Assembly (NCBI GenBank): GCA_016192345.1
Contig: JACPUH010000050.1
Location: 1-38,862 of the forward strand
Direction of reading: 5' to 3'
DNA: 38,862 bases
From: Ignavibacteriales bacterium
GTDB taxonomy: Bacteria; Bacteroidota; Ignavibacteria; UBA10030
Shown here: positions 1 through 7,403 of the stretch, piece after piece
How positions within the stretch are numbered: the first letter of the stretch is position 1
How the letters are laid out: every line of letters starts with the position of its first letter
The notes under the pieces: generated by a model
What the model saw: the letters and a program-made list of their open reading frames with translations, nothing else
What the model was told of the DNA's origin: nothing
Database searches by the model: none
Translations under genes and position numbers: made by a program

Positions 1-2245
1 AATGAAACAAAATGAATTTTCCATCGGGTGACCAGTCTGATGGGTTTTTGTCGTATCCTGTTTCCAGAAGGAGTTGCTCACTGGAAGCGCCGCTGGAGAC
101 TTTCTCGTAGAGATCGGTGTGGCCTTTGCGATTCGACGCAAACACAACACGGCTTCCATCGGGCGACCAAACCGGAAACCATTCGACAGCCGGATCAAAG
201 GTAAACCGAGTGTTCACACCGCGGTCGATCTCATAGAGCCAAATGTCCGAGTTGCGCGCTCCCGTATGATACAGATCCATCGCAATCCTCCGGCCATCCC
301 GTGAGAGACGGGCACTGACAAAAATCTCCGCATTTCTGAGAGAGAGTATTTTCTTTCCTTTGAGATCCATCAAAGCCAGTTCCGGCGTTAACGATGCGCT
401 GAGTCCCTGATAGATGAGAACACCCGTGTGCGAAACTGAGAATGATGCAACGCTGTACCTTGCGTTGAAGTGGACTCCGACACCAATCGGAAACGGATCT
501 CCTTTCAATTCGAGCGCGTCAAGATCGAACGGATGCGCCATGAGGGAATTCTCCCGCATATACAAAAGGTGCCCTGATGCGTAGGCAACATTCGATGTTC
601 CCGCAAGTAATCGTTTGTTCACGGTTCCATCAATCGAAGCGACAACGATGGCATCCAGTTCGCCGCCACTCCCGATCGCCGCTGTTCTCGAGAAATACAT
701 GAAGTGTTTTCCATCGGGCAGGAAATAAGGCCAGCGGTGTGTCTGCTCATCGCGTGATTTGTCGAGTGTTGTGACTTCTTTGGGAACTCCGCCGGCATCA
801 GAAACCTGTGAAATTCCGACCGTTTGATCGACCGGAAGCACGATGATGCCATTCTTGCCCCAGGAACCGCCGCGTGGAGTGACAACATCGCAGATGCTAA
901 AGGGCGGGCCGCCGGTTGCCTCGATCTTCTTCAACTTGCCCCCTGCGAAGAACGCGATCGAACGATTGTCGGGCGACCAGAACGGGGACACGGCTCCTTG
1001 CGTCCCGGGCATCATCGATGCTGAAAGGGCACTGAGCGGTCGAACCCAGAGATTTCTCCTCCCGAGACTGTCTTCCGCGACAAAGGCGAGCTTGCGACCA
1101 TCGGGAGACAGGGCAATGTGGCCGCCGCCAAAATTACCGGCGAGTGCATTTTTCTCAGGCAAGGGCACAAGGGCACGGACAACTTCGCCCGACATTCCAG
1201 GATCGTCCCCTCTGAAAAAGAGCAGTGACACGACCGTTGTACCGAGAAACAGCAGTGCCAGTCCCATCCACAAAACTCCGGGAATTCGGTCGAACAGGTT
1301 CTTCGAACCACTCTTTTCCTCTTGCGTCCGGACTTCGCGGGAAACCGGTGTGGCAGCAATGCGTGTGCGGCTCATCCGTTGCCGACTCGATTCCCGGGTG
1401 AACCGCTTCAGTTCTTTTGAAACGTCCTTAACCGCCTGGTACCGTTCATCGGGTTCCTTCTGCAGACATTCGAGAATGATTCGGTCAAGTTCCGGGTCAA
1501 TCTCCGGCTTGACGCTCGTCATCGGCTCAGGGTCCACATTGACGATCTCGTAGTTGATCGCCGTCTCATGCACGCCCTTGAATGGCGACTGCCCCACAAA
1601 GAGTTCATACAGAATGACGCCGAGTGAGAAAATGTCCGTCCGGTGATCGGTCTCTTCCCCCTGCACTTGTTCCGGAGACATGTAGCCTGCGGTGCCCACG
1701 GTGCTGCCGACTTTCGTGAGACGCGATGCACCCTTGAGCTTCGCCAAGCCGAAGTCCATGATCTTCACGCGTCCATCTTTTTGCAGCATGATGTTTTCGG
1801 GTTTCAGGTCGCGATGCACAATTCCTTTTTCGTGCGCTGCCGCCAATCCATCAGCAAGCTGGACGCCGATGTCAACGGCCTGTTTCAGTTGCAGGGCTGA
1901 CCGTTGCTCAGCCCCCGCAAGCGTTTTCTGGCGCAGCGTCTGTCCTTCCACAAACTCCATCGCTATAAATATTTGCTTGTCCGCCGGTGCCCCGGCAGAG
2001 GCGGAATCGGCGTGCTCCTCGATGCCATGGATGGTGCAAATGTTGGGATGATTCAGTGCCGCCGCTGCTTTCGCCTCCTGAACAAATCGTGCTTTATCTT
2101 CCTCGGAGCTGACAAGATGGGGAGGAAGAAATTTCAGGGCGACAAGGCGGTCGAGGGTGGTATCCTGGGCTTTGTAAACCACTCCCATCCCTCCTTCTCC
2201 CAATTTCTCAAGGATGTGATAGTGTGAAATGGTTTGACCAATCAT
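1..2245 (-). CDS. Ser/Thr protein kinase with C-terminal PD40/WD40-like propeller (kinase 1, C-terminus cut by window edge)
   Basis: The reading frame starts at ATG 2245 and is open to base 1, so the C-terminus is missing. The N-terminus MIGQTISHYHILEKLGEGG carries the glycine-rich loop. Lys38 in VALKFLP is the ATP-binding lysine. VHRDLKPEN and DFGLAKLKG are the catalytic and DFG motifs, and GYMSPEQ replaces APE. A hydrophobic segment (LWMGLALLFLGTTVVSLLFF) follows the kinase domain and should be a single membrane span. The outer part has repeated SPDGR/SPDNR/SPDGS strands typical of PD40/TolB-like beta-propellers. By family, this is a membrane receptor-like kinase with a cytosolic catalytic domain. 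It carries an insertion between the small-lobe strands with the palindromic DNA core 1981-2004, shared with kinase 2 and absent from kinase 3. Its start codon overlaps the stop of an upstream mini reading frame (ATGA). The substrate is unknown. Confidence 0.93.
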   Translation of the reverse strand, partial: MIGQTISHYHILEKLGEGGMGVVYKAQDTTLDRLVALKFLPPHLVSSEEDKARFVQEAKAAAALNHPNICTIHGIEEHADSASAGAPADKQIFIAMEFVEGQTLRQKTLAGAEQRSALQLKQAVDIGVQLADGLAAAHEKGIVHRDLKPENIMLQKDGRVKIMDFGLAKLKGASRLTKVGSTVGTAGYMSPEQVQGEETDHRTDIFSLGVILYELFVGQSPFKGVHETAINYEIVNVDPEPMTSVKPEIDPELDRIILECLQKEPDERYQAVKDVSKELKRFTRESSRQRMSRTRIAATPVSREVRTQEEKSGSKNLFDRIPGVLWMGLALLFLGTTVVSLLFFRGDDPGMSGEVVRALVPLPEKNALAGNFGGGHIALSPDGRKLAFVAEDSLGRRNLWVRPLSALSASMMPGTQGAVSPFWSPDNRSIAFFAGGKLKKIEATGGPPFSICDVVTPRGGSWGKNGIIVLPVDQTVGISQVSDAGGVPKEVTTLDKSRDEQTHRWPYFLPDGKHFMYFSRTAAIGSGGELDAIVVASIDGTVNKRLLAGTSNVAYASGHLLYMRENSLMAHPFDLDALELKGDPFPIGVGVHFNARYSVASFSVSHTGVLIYQGLSASLTPELALMDLKGKKILSLRNAEIFVSARLSRDGRRIAMDLYHTGARNSDIWLYEIDRGVNTRFTFDPAVEWFPVWSPDGSRVVFASNRKGHTDLYEKVSSGASSEQLLLETGYDKNPSDWSPDGKFILFH
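1981..2004. repeat. imperfect palindrome inside the kinase 1 coding sequence
   Basis: CCGCC/GGCGG arms with a partly complementary interior sit in frame within the catalytic domain. They encode part of the alanine/glycine-rich insert SASAGAPAD after the EEHAD stretch. Kinase 2 has a comparable palindrome at the same place. Kinase 3 reads straight from DEHGG into the next strand. Confidence 0.55.
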
Positions 2246-2266
2246 GTGTAGCTCCTGTTTTTAAGG

Positions 2267-2288
2267 TCCCGATTAAAAGCAATCGGGA
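2267..2288. repeat. 8-bp perfect inverted repeat upstream of kinase 1
   Basis: TCCCGATT and AATCGGGA are separated by six bases. The minus-strand transcript would form this hairpin about 20 nt upstream of the kinase 1 start, just 5' of the ribosome-binding region. A related TCCCGAC...GTCGGGA pair brackets a larger insert at about 7194-7273. Confidence 0.55.
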
Positions 2289-2322
2289 TCCTCAAATTTT
2301 CATTCACTCGTTGAGAAACACT

Positions 2323-2358
2323 CCTGCCTGCCGAAGTGCCCTTCGGCACGCGGGCAGG
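2323..2358. repeat. palindromic element between ABM gene and kinase 1
   Basis: Nested complementary arms CCTGCC/GGCAGG (outer) and CCGAAG/CTTCGG (inner, loop TGCC) form a GC-rich hairpin. Compared with the related leader at about 7190-7345, it looks inserted between the conserved CACTCGTTG segment and the GTGAG/GCGAG...TTTGGGA segment. Similar GC-rich palindromes occur at 6800-6827 and 7098-7113. Confidence 0.6.
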
Positions 2359-2430
2359 CGTGAGAAAATTTGGGATTTGGCCAATCACGGTTCGCTCCTT
2401 TGGCTGAACAACTGCGGAAATATATCAAGA

Positions 2431-3201
2431 TCACTTATCATGAAGCGCTCGTCCGGTCACCATGCTGTAATGTTCCACCTTGACGTCGTCGGTGGTCGCG
2501 GTTTGCCCCTGCCTCTTGTCGATGTTTAATTTCCATTGGTACAGGTCGGTGAGCGTATGCTTCACTTTTTCAATCAGCCGTGTAAAGGTCTCACCCCGTT
2601 CGTATTCCTCCACGGCTTCCTTGCTGTCCCAAATGGTAATGGAGAACACCTCGTTGCTTTCGCCTTGTGGCATCAGCAGGTAGGCATGCCGGCACCCTTT
2701 GACGGCCTGGAACGCGGGGATGATTTCATCTGTGTAGATGCGACGATATTCCTCGCGCATCTCCGGTTTAAGTTTGAGCGAAAAAACCCGGAGGAACATC
2801 CGGCCCGGGTGATGGCCGGGGGCTGCATCCTTTTCGGTCTTCCCGGTCATGGCCGCAATGGGAAAGGCCTTGATCTCCGGATCCATGGGAACGGGGGCAT
2901 ACTCTAACTTAAGGTCCTTCGACAATTGCACGCGCCATTCGGACGACTCCGCCATGAGGTGGCGTTTCTCATCGATCAACTGCTGAAAGAGTCCGCTTTT
3001 CTCATACGATTCGGCGGCTTCCTGCGACTCCCACATGGTCATCGAGATCATTTCGTCCGCCTCCTCGGCGCTTTGCATGAGGCAGGCAAACAGGCAGCCG
3101 GGGGTGTTTTGAAGGGCGGGCACGGTGCGCTCCTCGTAGTACCGGCGCACGGTTGCCGATTCCTCCCTCTTAATTTTCAATTGAACCAGTCGCATAAACA
3201 T
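2431..3201 (-). CDS. tandem antibiotic-biosynthesis-monooxygenase (ABM) domain protein
   Basis: This 256-residue protein has two similar halves, about residues 1-100 and 135-235. Each has the ferredoxin-like alpha+beta pattern of the ABM/dimeric alpha-beta barrel family: an opening strand (MFMRLVQLKIK; MFLRVFSLKLK), a helix with YYEERTVPAL or YTDEIIPAF, a strand (ISMTMWES; FSITIWDS) and a helix with EAAESYEKSGLF or EAVEEYERGETF. ABM domains normally dimerise, so the fusion may form the barrel within one chain. Members include quinol monooxygenases, haem-degrading enzymes and proteins of unknown role, so the substrate cannot be assigned. There is a strong Shine-Dalgarno (GGAAGGAGGG) before ATG 3201. 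It lies between the STAS gene and kinase 1 on the same strand. No signal peptide is seen. Confidence 0.85.
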   Translation of the reverse strand: MFMRLVQLKIKREESATVRRYYEERTVPALQNTPGCLFACLMQSAEEADEMISMTMWESQEAAESYEKSGLFQQLIDEKRHLMAESSEWRVQLSKDLKLEYAPVPMDPEIKAFPIAAMTGKTEKDAAPGHHPGRMFLRVFSLKLKPEMREEYRRIYTDEIIPAFQAVKGCRHAYLLMPQGESNEVFSITIWDSKEAVEEYERGETFTRLIEKVKHTLTDLYQWKLNIDKRQGQTATTDDVKVEHYSMVTGRALHDK

Positions 3202-3238
3202 GATACCACCCTCCTTCCCGTGAAATGATTCGAAGTCA

Positions 3239-3351
3239 TCTCAAAAACGATTTGGCCACAAAAAAGCGCAAAATACACAAGACAAAACACCAAAAAATTT
3301 TGTGCTTTCTGTGCTTTTTTGTGGCAATAAAAACCAAGAGGGTTTTTGAGA
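3239..3351. repeat. nested inverted repeat between STAS and ABM genes
   Basis: The outer arms TCTCAAAAAC (3239-3248) and GTTTTTGAGA (3342-3351) enclose 13-bp perfect arms, GCCACAAAAAAGC (3255-3267) and GCTTTTTTGTGGC (3313-3325). The DNA is A/T-rich and carries CACAAAA-like words on both strands. It could form a long hairpin in a transcript from either strand. It may be a transcript-stabilising or terminating structure, or a dispersed intergenic repeat. Confidence 0.65.
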
Positions 3352-3397
3352 CCAGTTCTCGACATTGCCCCGGAACGGCGTCGCCGGCCAGGCAGAT

Positions 3398-3736
3398 TTA
3401 CCGGAACCCCGTCAAGGCGTTCTCGACGGTGTCATAGACGACGAACACTCGATGCAATTGCATGCTCTTCACCACGCGGGCTACTTCGCCTCCGACATGC
3501 GCGAGACACAACCCTCCCCCCTTGCGTTGGACAGAAATCATGGCCGAGATCATCGCCCCCAGCCCGGCACTGTCGACCATCTTCAGTCCCTCAACATCAA
3601 GAATGATCCTGATCTTGTCATGATGAAGCAACTGGAACATCGATTCCTCAAATAACGAGACATCCGGCCTGCCGAGAAACGTCCCCTCCAGGCGCAGTAC
3701 CTCTATTCCATCCTTCTGGCTTCGTGCGATTGTCAT
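3398..3736 (-). CDS. STAS-domain protein, anti-sigma-factor-antagonist-like
   Basis: The 112-residue protein is the length of a single STAS domain (SpoIIAA/RsbV family). The motif LKMVDSAGLGAMIS has the conserved serine that partner-switching kinases phosphorylate and PP2C/SpoIIE phosphatases dephosphorylate. The opening strand-loop (DGIEVLRLEGTFLG) and C-terminal helix fit the fold. Family members bind an anti-sigma kinase when unphosphorylated. No RsbW-like kinase is visible in this window. The nearby SpoIIE-type phosphatase (10597-11898) is a plausible enzyme for it, which is inference. AGGAGGAA precedes ATG 3736. Confidence 0.88.
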   Translation of the reverse strand: MTIARSQKDGIEVLRLEGTFLGRPDVSLFEESMFQLLHHDKIRIILDVEGLKMVDSAGLGAMISAMISVQRKGGGLCLAHVGGEVARVVKSMQLHRVFVVYDTVENALTGFR

Positions 3737-3833
3737 TCCGTGTATTCCTCCTCTTCCTGCCGATGATCCACCGGGGATTGATTTTCACAGGAAGAGTTCA
3801 TACCGTTGACCAACATTCGTTCCCCACTTTCCC

Positions 3834-4088
3834 ATGCCTACAGATTCCATTCGGGACAAAGCTGCAGAGGCGCTTCTCCAGCCGCCGGCACTTCGGTATG
3901 TCCGTTCCCTCCAGCGCCATCTCGACCGTGATCCTCAGTACATCGAATCGCACAAGGAGGACATCGGCAACATCATCATCGGGTTCCTGAGCGGCTCCGG
4001 GTTTCACTGGACCCGGGAGATCTTCGAGCGTGAATGGCCCGGCATCCTCCAGGAGTCGCTTCGAATCCTCTCCAAGAAAAAACAGTAG
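3834..4088 (+). CDS. small hypothetical protein
   Basis: The 84-residue reading frame (MPTDSIRDKAAEALL...) is the only plus-strand candidate in the minus-strand signalling block. Composition is protein-like: charged, helical, with a short hydrophobic stretch (IGNIIIGFLSGSGFHW). It ends in a lysine-rich tail. No family is recognised and no clear Shine-Dalgarno precedes the ATG. A longer minus-strand frame covers the same bases but reads like a shadow. It could be a real small gene or chance. Confidence 0.42.
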   Translation: MPTDSIRDKAAEALLQPPALRYVRSLQRHLDRDPQYIESHKEDIGNIIIGFLSGSGFHWTREIFEREWPGILQESLRILSKKKQ

Positions 4089-4111
4089 GACTTGTCCAGC
4101 AGGAAGTCGAA

Positions 4112-4214
4112 AAACCCGGTTCGATTGATCCACGAAGATCACAAAGGGACACCAAGAGAAGAATCTTTTGGTGAAAACCGGGACTCCTTCGTGGTTCTTC
4201 GTGAACTTCGTGGA
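4112..4214. repeat. CACGAAG-type intergenic repeat with inverted arms
   Basis: TCCACGAAG (4129-4137) pairs with CTTCGTGGA (4206-4214), and CCCGGTT pairs with AACCGGG about 60 bp away. The right side reads, on the minus strand, as three CACGAAG words at 9-10 nt spacing. The left side has degenerate CACGAAG/CACAAAG words at about 9 nt spacing. The same word recurs at 27571-27595. Confidence 0.6.
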
Positions 4215-4287
4215 TAATTTTTTCTTCAACAGCCTGTTAATGCTTTCCTCTTGCACTCACCAATATTGAGCTTGTATTCTTTATGGC

Positions 4288-4317
4288 AAAAAAAGGAGAG
4301 GGGGCCTGACTGCCTCT
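4288..4317 (-). terminator. possible rho-independent terminator of kinase 2
   Basis: On the minus strand AGAGG and CCTCT form a short stem overlapping the TAG stop of kinase 2, followed by seven T. The stem is only five or six pairs, so strength is uncertain. Confidence 0.38.
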
Positions 4318-7066
4318 ACCGTTGCTCCAACTCCGCATTCCAATTCATCACGAGCGTGACCGGCGCGGTCGTTCCCCCGGCCGTGATCTGGGCAAGGAAC
4401 ATCTGACCGTCTGCCATTACGTCAAGCACCTGCCCTTCACCACGGGTATCAAGATCGAAAAGGGCTTCCGCGGTCCCAACCTCGAACGTTCCCCCTTTCA
4501 CCTGGAACTCAACCGACATCAGCTTCCGATCTGCAGAAGCGTAGAAGAGTCGTTTTCCATCACGGCTCCAGAGTGCCCCTTGCCCCCCGTTGGTGGAAAC
4601 CTGCCACTTGCCGGCTGAACTGCTTGCGATGGTCCCTGCACTCGTCAGGAACGGACGGACATAGACTTCCAATTTTCCCGATTCGTCTGAGTGATAGGAG
4701 ATCCATCGCATGTCAGTGGAGAATTGAGCGAATTGCTCATTGAACTCCGACTGAAGAAACATGACCGGTTTGCGATCCCCCATCAACGGAAGAATCGCAA
4801 GGTCCCATCCCGTCTTCCCCCCACTCTGCTGTTGGAGAAGGAGATACCGGCCATCCGGGGACCAGTCGTTAGCAAACATGCCTACCGGAGAATCGTAGAG
4901 AAGCTCCTCTTCTTCCGTTCCATTCGAGTTTTTCCGATAAATCTTGAAATTTTTATCCCGGTTGGAACTGAACACCACCGAGCTTCCATCGGGGGAAAAG
5001 AATGGCACGACATCGACCGCTTTGTGGAAGGTAAAACGGGTGTTGACCCCGCGGGCGATCTCGTGCAGCCAGATATCAACATTATCCGCTTGTGTGTCTG
5101 TGATACCCAATGCGATACGTCTTCCGTCACGGGAAATTCTTGCCACGAATTGCGTCGGGCCCGTGTTAATGGTTTTGATCTCCCTTCCGGCGCGATCCAG
5201 CCACACCATGCGCCGTTCCTGTTGAGCAGATCTTGACTGATACACCAAGACGCCGGTCCGGGCGGCGGAGAAAATTCCCTTGCTTCGGACAGGAACGTAC
5301 TGCACCTGTTCCGCCACCGGAACCGCTTCCCGGAGAAATTCAATTTTGGACTCATCGAACGGATGGGCGAGAAGGGTTTCCTGCCGCAGGTAGAGAAGAT
5401 GACCATTGGCAAAGATCATATTGGAGGCAGCGTGCACGATCAGTTTCTTCATGCTCGTATCGCCCAGAGAAGTTGCGTAGATCGCGTCCTCCTCGGTAAC
5501 ACCCGTCGCCGAAGATCGGGTCACATACAGAAAATGCTCCCCATCGGGAAGAAAGTGCGGCCATCGATGTCCCCGCTCCTTGTTCACCGTGTCAACTTGT
5601 GTCACCCATGTGGGCACACCACCGGCCGAAGCGACTTTCATCAAACCGGTCGTCGCCCCCGGGGAAAAAACAATGACACCTGCCTGATTCCAATCGCCTC
5701 CCCGTCCATCTGCGGCATCACAAATGGTGAGAGCAGGTCCCCCGGCACGATCGATCTTCTTGAGTTTCCCCGAAACAAAGAACGCGACGAACCGGCTATC
5801 ATAAGACCAGAAAGGATAGAACGCTCCCTCCGTACCGGCAAGAGGAGTGGGGATGAGCGTACGAAGAGGCCGGACCCAGAGGAGATTTTTCCCCGAAGAA
5901 TCTCTCGCGACAAATGCCAACATCTCGCCATCGGGAGAAATTGCCATGTGTCCCCCGTCATCGGTATTGAAGTTCATCTTGACCGGCGGATGAATATAGG
6001 ATCGGGCAACGATCGGCGCGGGAGAGTCTGATCGTATCACAAACAATGCAACGAGCGAACCCGCGGCCAGGAGAAGAGTAACCGCGGCAATAATCCACAG
6101 AAGATTTTTCCGTAGGACGGAGGGGGGCGCAGAAGCCGGTTCTGAAGACTGAACGGGCATCTCGCGGGAAGATCCCACAGGAACATACATCTGTTGTGTC
6201 GGACGGACGCGGCTGACGCGCGAGCGCGAAGATTCGCGCTTGTAACGCCGGAGCTCCTTCGCGATCTCCGCCACCGATTGGTACCGTTCTCCGGGTTCTT
6301 TCGCCAGACATTCGAGGACGATCCCATCGAGGGCCGGGTCGACATCCGGTTTCGCAGCAGAGATCGGCGACGGATCGACGTTGACGATCTCGTAGTTGAT
6401 GGCCGTTTCATGCACTCCCTTGAACGGTGACTCTCCGGCGAACAGCTCATAGAGCAACACGCCCAGCGAAAAGATGTCGGTCCGGTGGTCGGTCTCCAAT
6501 CCCTGCACCTGTTCCGGCGACATGTAGCCGGCCGTGCCGACGGTGCTTCCCGCTTTCGTCAAGCGGGATACCCCTTTAAGCTTCGCCAGCCCGAAATCCA
6601 TGATCCGCACACGACCATCCTTCTGCAGCATGATGTTTTCCGGCTTCAGGTCCCGATGGACGATCCCTTTCTCATGCGCTGCCGCCAGTCCATCTGCCAA
6701 CTGGATTCCCACCTCGATCGCCTGCTTCAACGGGATCGCCGACCCCTTCACCCGCAGCGTCTGCCCCTCCACAAACTCCATTTCGATGAAAATTTGCTTG
6801 CCCGCCGCAGTTCCGGCGGAGGCGGGCCCTTCGTGCTCCCCTACGCCGAAAATAGTACACACGTTCGGATGGCTCAGCGACGCAGCGGCTTTCGCCTCCT
6901 GGACAAACCGGGCCTTGTCCTCGTCGGAAGCCGCCAACTGGGACGGGAGAAATTTCAACGCCACGAAACGGTCGAGGGTTGTGTCCTGGGCTTTGTAGAC
7001 GATGCCCATCCCGCCTTCGCCCAATTTTTCCATGATCTTGTAGTGAGAAATGGTTTCTCCTATCAT
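4316..7066 (-). CDS. Ser/Thr protein kinase with PD40/WD40-like propeller (kinase 2)
   Basis: This 916-residue protein has an N-terminal kinase domain (about 1-280): G-loop GEGGMG, Lys38, VHRDLKPEN with Asp139, DFG at 157-159, and GYMSPEQ. A membrane span follows at about 321-344 (LLWIIAAVTLLLAAGSLVALFVI). The rest is a propeller with repeated SPDGE, SPDGS and SPDGR strands and ends TLVMNWNAELEQR. The architecture suggests an envelope-sensing kinase, but its ligand and targets are unknown. It is closely similar to kinase 1. Residues about 80-92 are an insert encoded partly by a palindrome (6800-6827). GGGAGG lies seven bases before ATG 7066. The ATG overlaps the stop of the 33-codon frame 7063-7164 as ATGA, so translation may be coupled to upstream frames. 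Confidence 0.95.
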   Translation of the reverse strand: MIGETISHYKIMEKLGEGGMGIVYKAQDTTLDRFVALKFLPSQLAASDEDKARFVQEAKAAASLSHPNVCTIFGVGEHEGPASAGTAAGKQIFIEMEFVEGQTLRVKGSAIPLKQAIEVGIQLADGLAAAHEKGIVHRDLKPENIMLQKDGRVRIMDFGLAKLKGVSRLTKAGSTVGTAGYMSPEQVQGLETDHRTDIFSLGVLLYELFAGESPFKGVHETAINYEIVNVDPSPISAAKPDVDPALDGIVLECLAKEPGERYQSVAEIAKELRRYKRESSRSRVSRVRPTQQMYVPVGSSREMPVQSSEPASAPPSVLRKNLLWIIAAVTLLLAAGSLVALFVIRSDSPAPIVARSYIHPPVKMNFNTDDGGHMAISPDGEMLAFVARDSSGKNLLWVRPLRTLIPTPLAGTEGAFYPFWSYDSRFVAFFVSGKLKKIDRAGGPALTICDAADGRGGDWNQAGVIVFSPGATTGLMKVASAGGVPTWVTQVDTVNKERGHRWPHFLPDGEHFLYVTRSSATGVTEEDAIYATSLGDTSMKKLIVHAASNMIFANGHLLYLRQETLLAHPFDESKIEFLREAVPVAEQVQYVPVRSKGIFSAARTGVLVYQSRSAQQERRMVWLDRAGREIKTINTGPTQFVARISRDGRRIALGITDTQADNVDIWLHEIARGVNTRFTFHKAVDVVPFFSPDGSSVVFSSNRDKNFKIYRKNSNGTEEEELLYDSPVGMFANDWSPDGRYLLLQQQSGGKTGWDLAILPLMGDRKPVMFLQSEFNEQFAQFSTDMRWISYHSDESGKLEVYVRPFLTSAGTIASSSAGKWQVSTNGGQGALWSRDGKRLFYASADRKLMSVEFQVKGGTFEVGTAEALFDLDTRGEGQVLDVMADGQMFLAQITAGGTTAPVTLVMNWNAELEQR
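6800..6827. repeat. palindrome inside the kinase 2 coding sequence
   Basis: GCCCGCC (6800-6806) and GGCGGGC (6821-6827) are perfect inverted arms around 14 bases. In frame this encodes part of the PASAGTAAG insert between strands of the kinase small lobe. Kinase 1 has an insert of similar composition at the same alignment position, and kinase 3 has none. Confidence 0.65.
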
Positions 7067-7164
7067 CGGGCATCCTCCCTTGGGGAAGTCGGGCTTCGGC
7101 GGGCAGGCCCGCCCTCACCTAACTTCTCCAGAATCTTGTAATGAGAAATGGTTTGTCCGATCAT
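7063..7164 (-). pseudogene. 33-codon remnant of a kinase N-terminus
   Basis: The frame starts at ATG 7164 after a good AGGAGG and encodes MIGQTISHYKILEKLGEGG, the kinase G-loop start. It then departs into PARRSPTSPREDAR exactly at a GGCGGGC-CT-GCCCGCC palindrome (7098-7113). Its TGA (7065-7063) overlaps the ATG of kinase 2. Its own ATG overlaps the stop of the 80-codon frame upstream. It looks like a kinase 5' end duplicated and broken by a palindromic insertion. It could still act as a coupling leader. Confidence 0.6.
7098..7113. repeat. 16-bp palindrome at the break point of the kinase N-terminal remnant
   Basis: GGCGGGC and GCCCGCC are separated by two bases. It lies immediately after the codons for GEGG, where similarity of the remnant to the kinase ends. 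Confidence 0.6.
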
Positions 7165-7403
7165 ATATGCCTCCTGCTCTTATAGTCCCGACATCCCGCC
7201 AATCCCGCCAAAGAGCGGCGGGACACACAAAACGCGAAAAGGCGGGACACAAACAGCGTGAAAGCAGTCGGGATTCTCAAAATGGCAATCACTCGTTGGG
7301 AAACATTCGCGAGCCATTTTGGGACTTCGCCCGATTTTTCAACGATCGTGTAGTGAGAGATCGTGGATCCGATCACGTCTTGAGATAGGGACTGGACAAT
7401 CAT
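7161..7403 (-). pseudogene. 80-codon remnant of a kinase leader between kinase 3 and kinase 2
   Basis: ATG 7403 overlaps the TGA of kinase 3 (ATGA), and its own TGA (7163-7161) overlaps the ATG of the 33-codon remnant. Residues 10-26, VIGSTISHYTIVEKSGE, clearly resemble the kinase N-terminus. The following VSQRV...LRIPTAF matches the mini frame before kinase 1. The tail is basic and cysteine-containing and encoded by direct repeats of GTGTCCCGCC, so it is unlikely to be a folded domain. I read it as decayed duplicated sequence kept open, or as a translational bridge between the kinases. Confidence 0.5.

Larger units (their letters stand above)
2242..2388 (-). pseudogene. 48-codon mini reading frame derived from a kinase 5' end, coupled to kinase 1
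   Basis: On the minus strand AAGGAG precedes GTG 2388 by about six bases. The frame begins MIGQIPNFLTPARV and ends in TGA at 2244-2242, which overlaps the ATG of kinase 1 as ATGA. The first four residues match the kinase start MIGQ. The middle contains the 2323-2358 palindrome, and the second half (VSQRV...LRIPIAF) matches the frame at 7161-7403 (VSQRV...LRIPTAF). It looks like a decayed duplicate of a kinase leader interrupted by a palindromic element. It could still act as a translated leader that couples translation into kinase 1. Whether it makes a peptide is unknown. Confidence 0.5.

Noticed and set aside
3798..4256. Minus-strand 152-codon frame between STAS and kinase 2
   Set aside because: It runs through an inverted-repeat spacer and over the plus-strand small frame; its product has no family-like segment.
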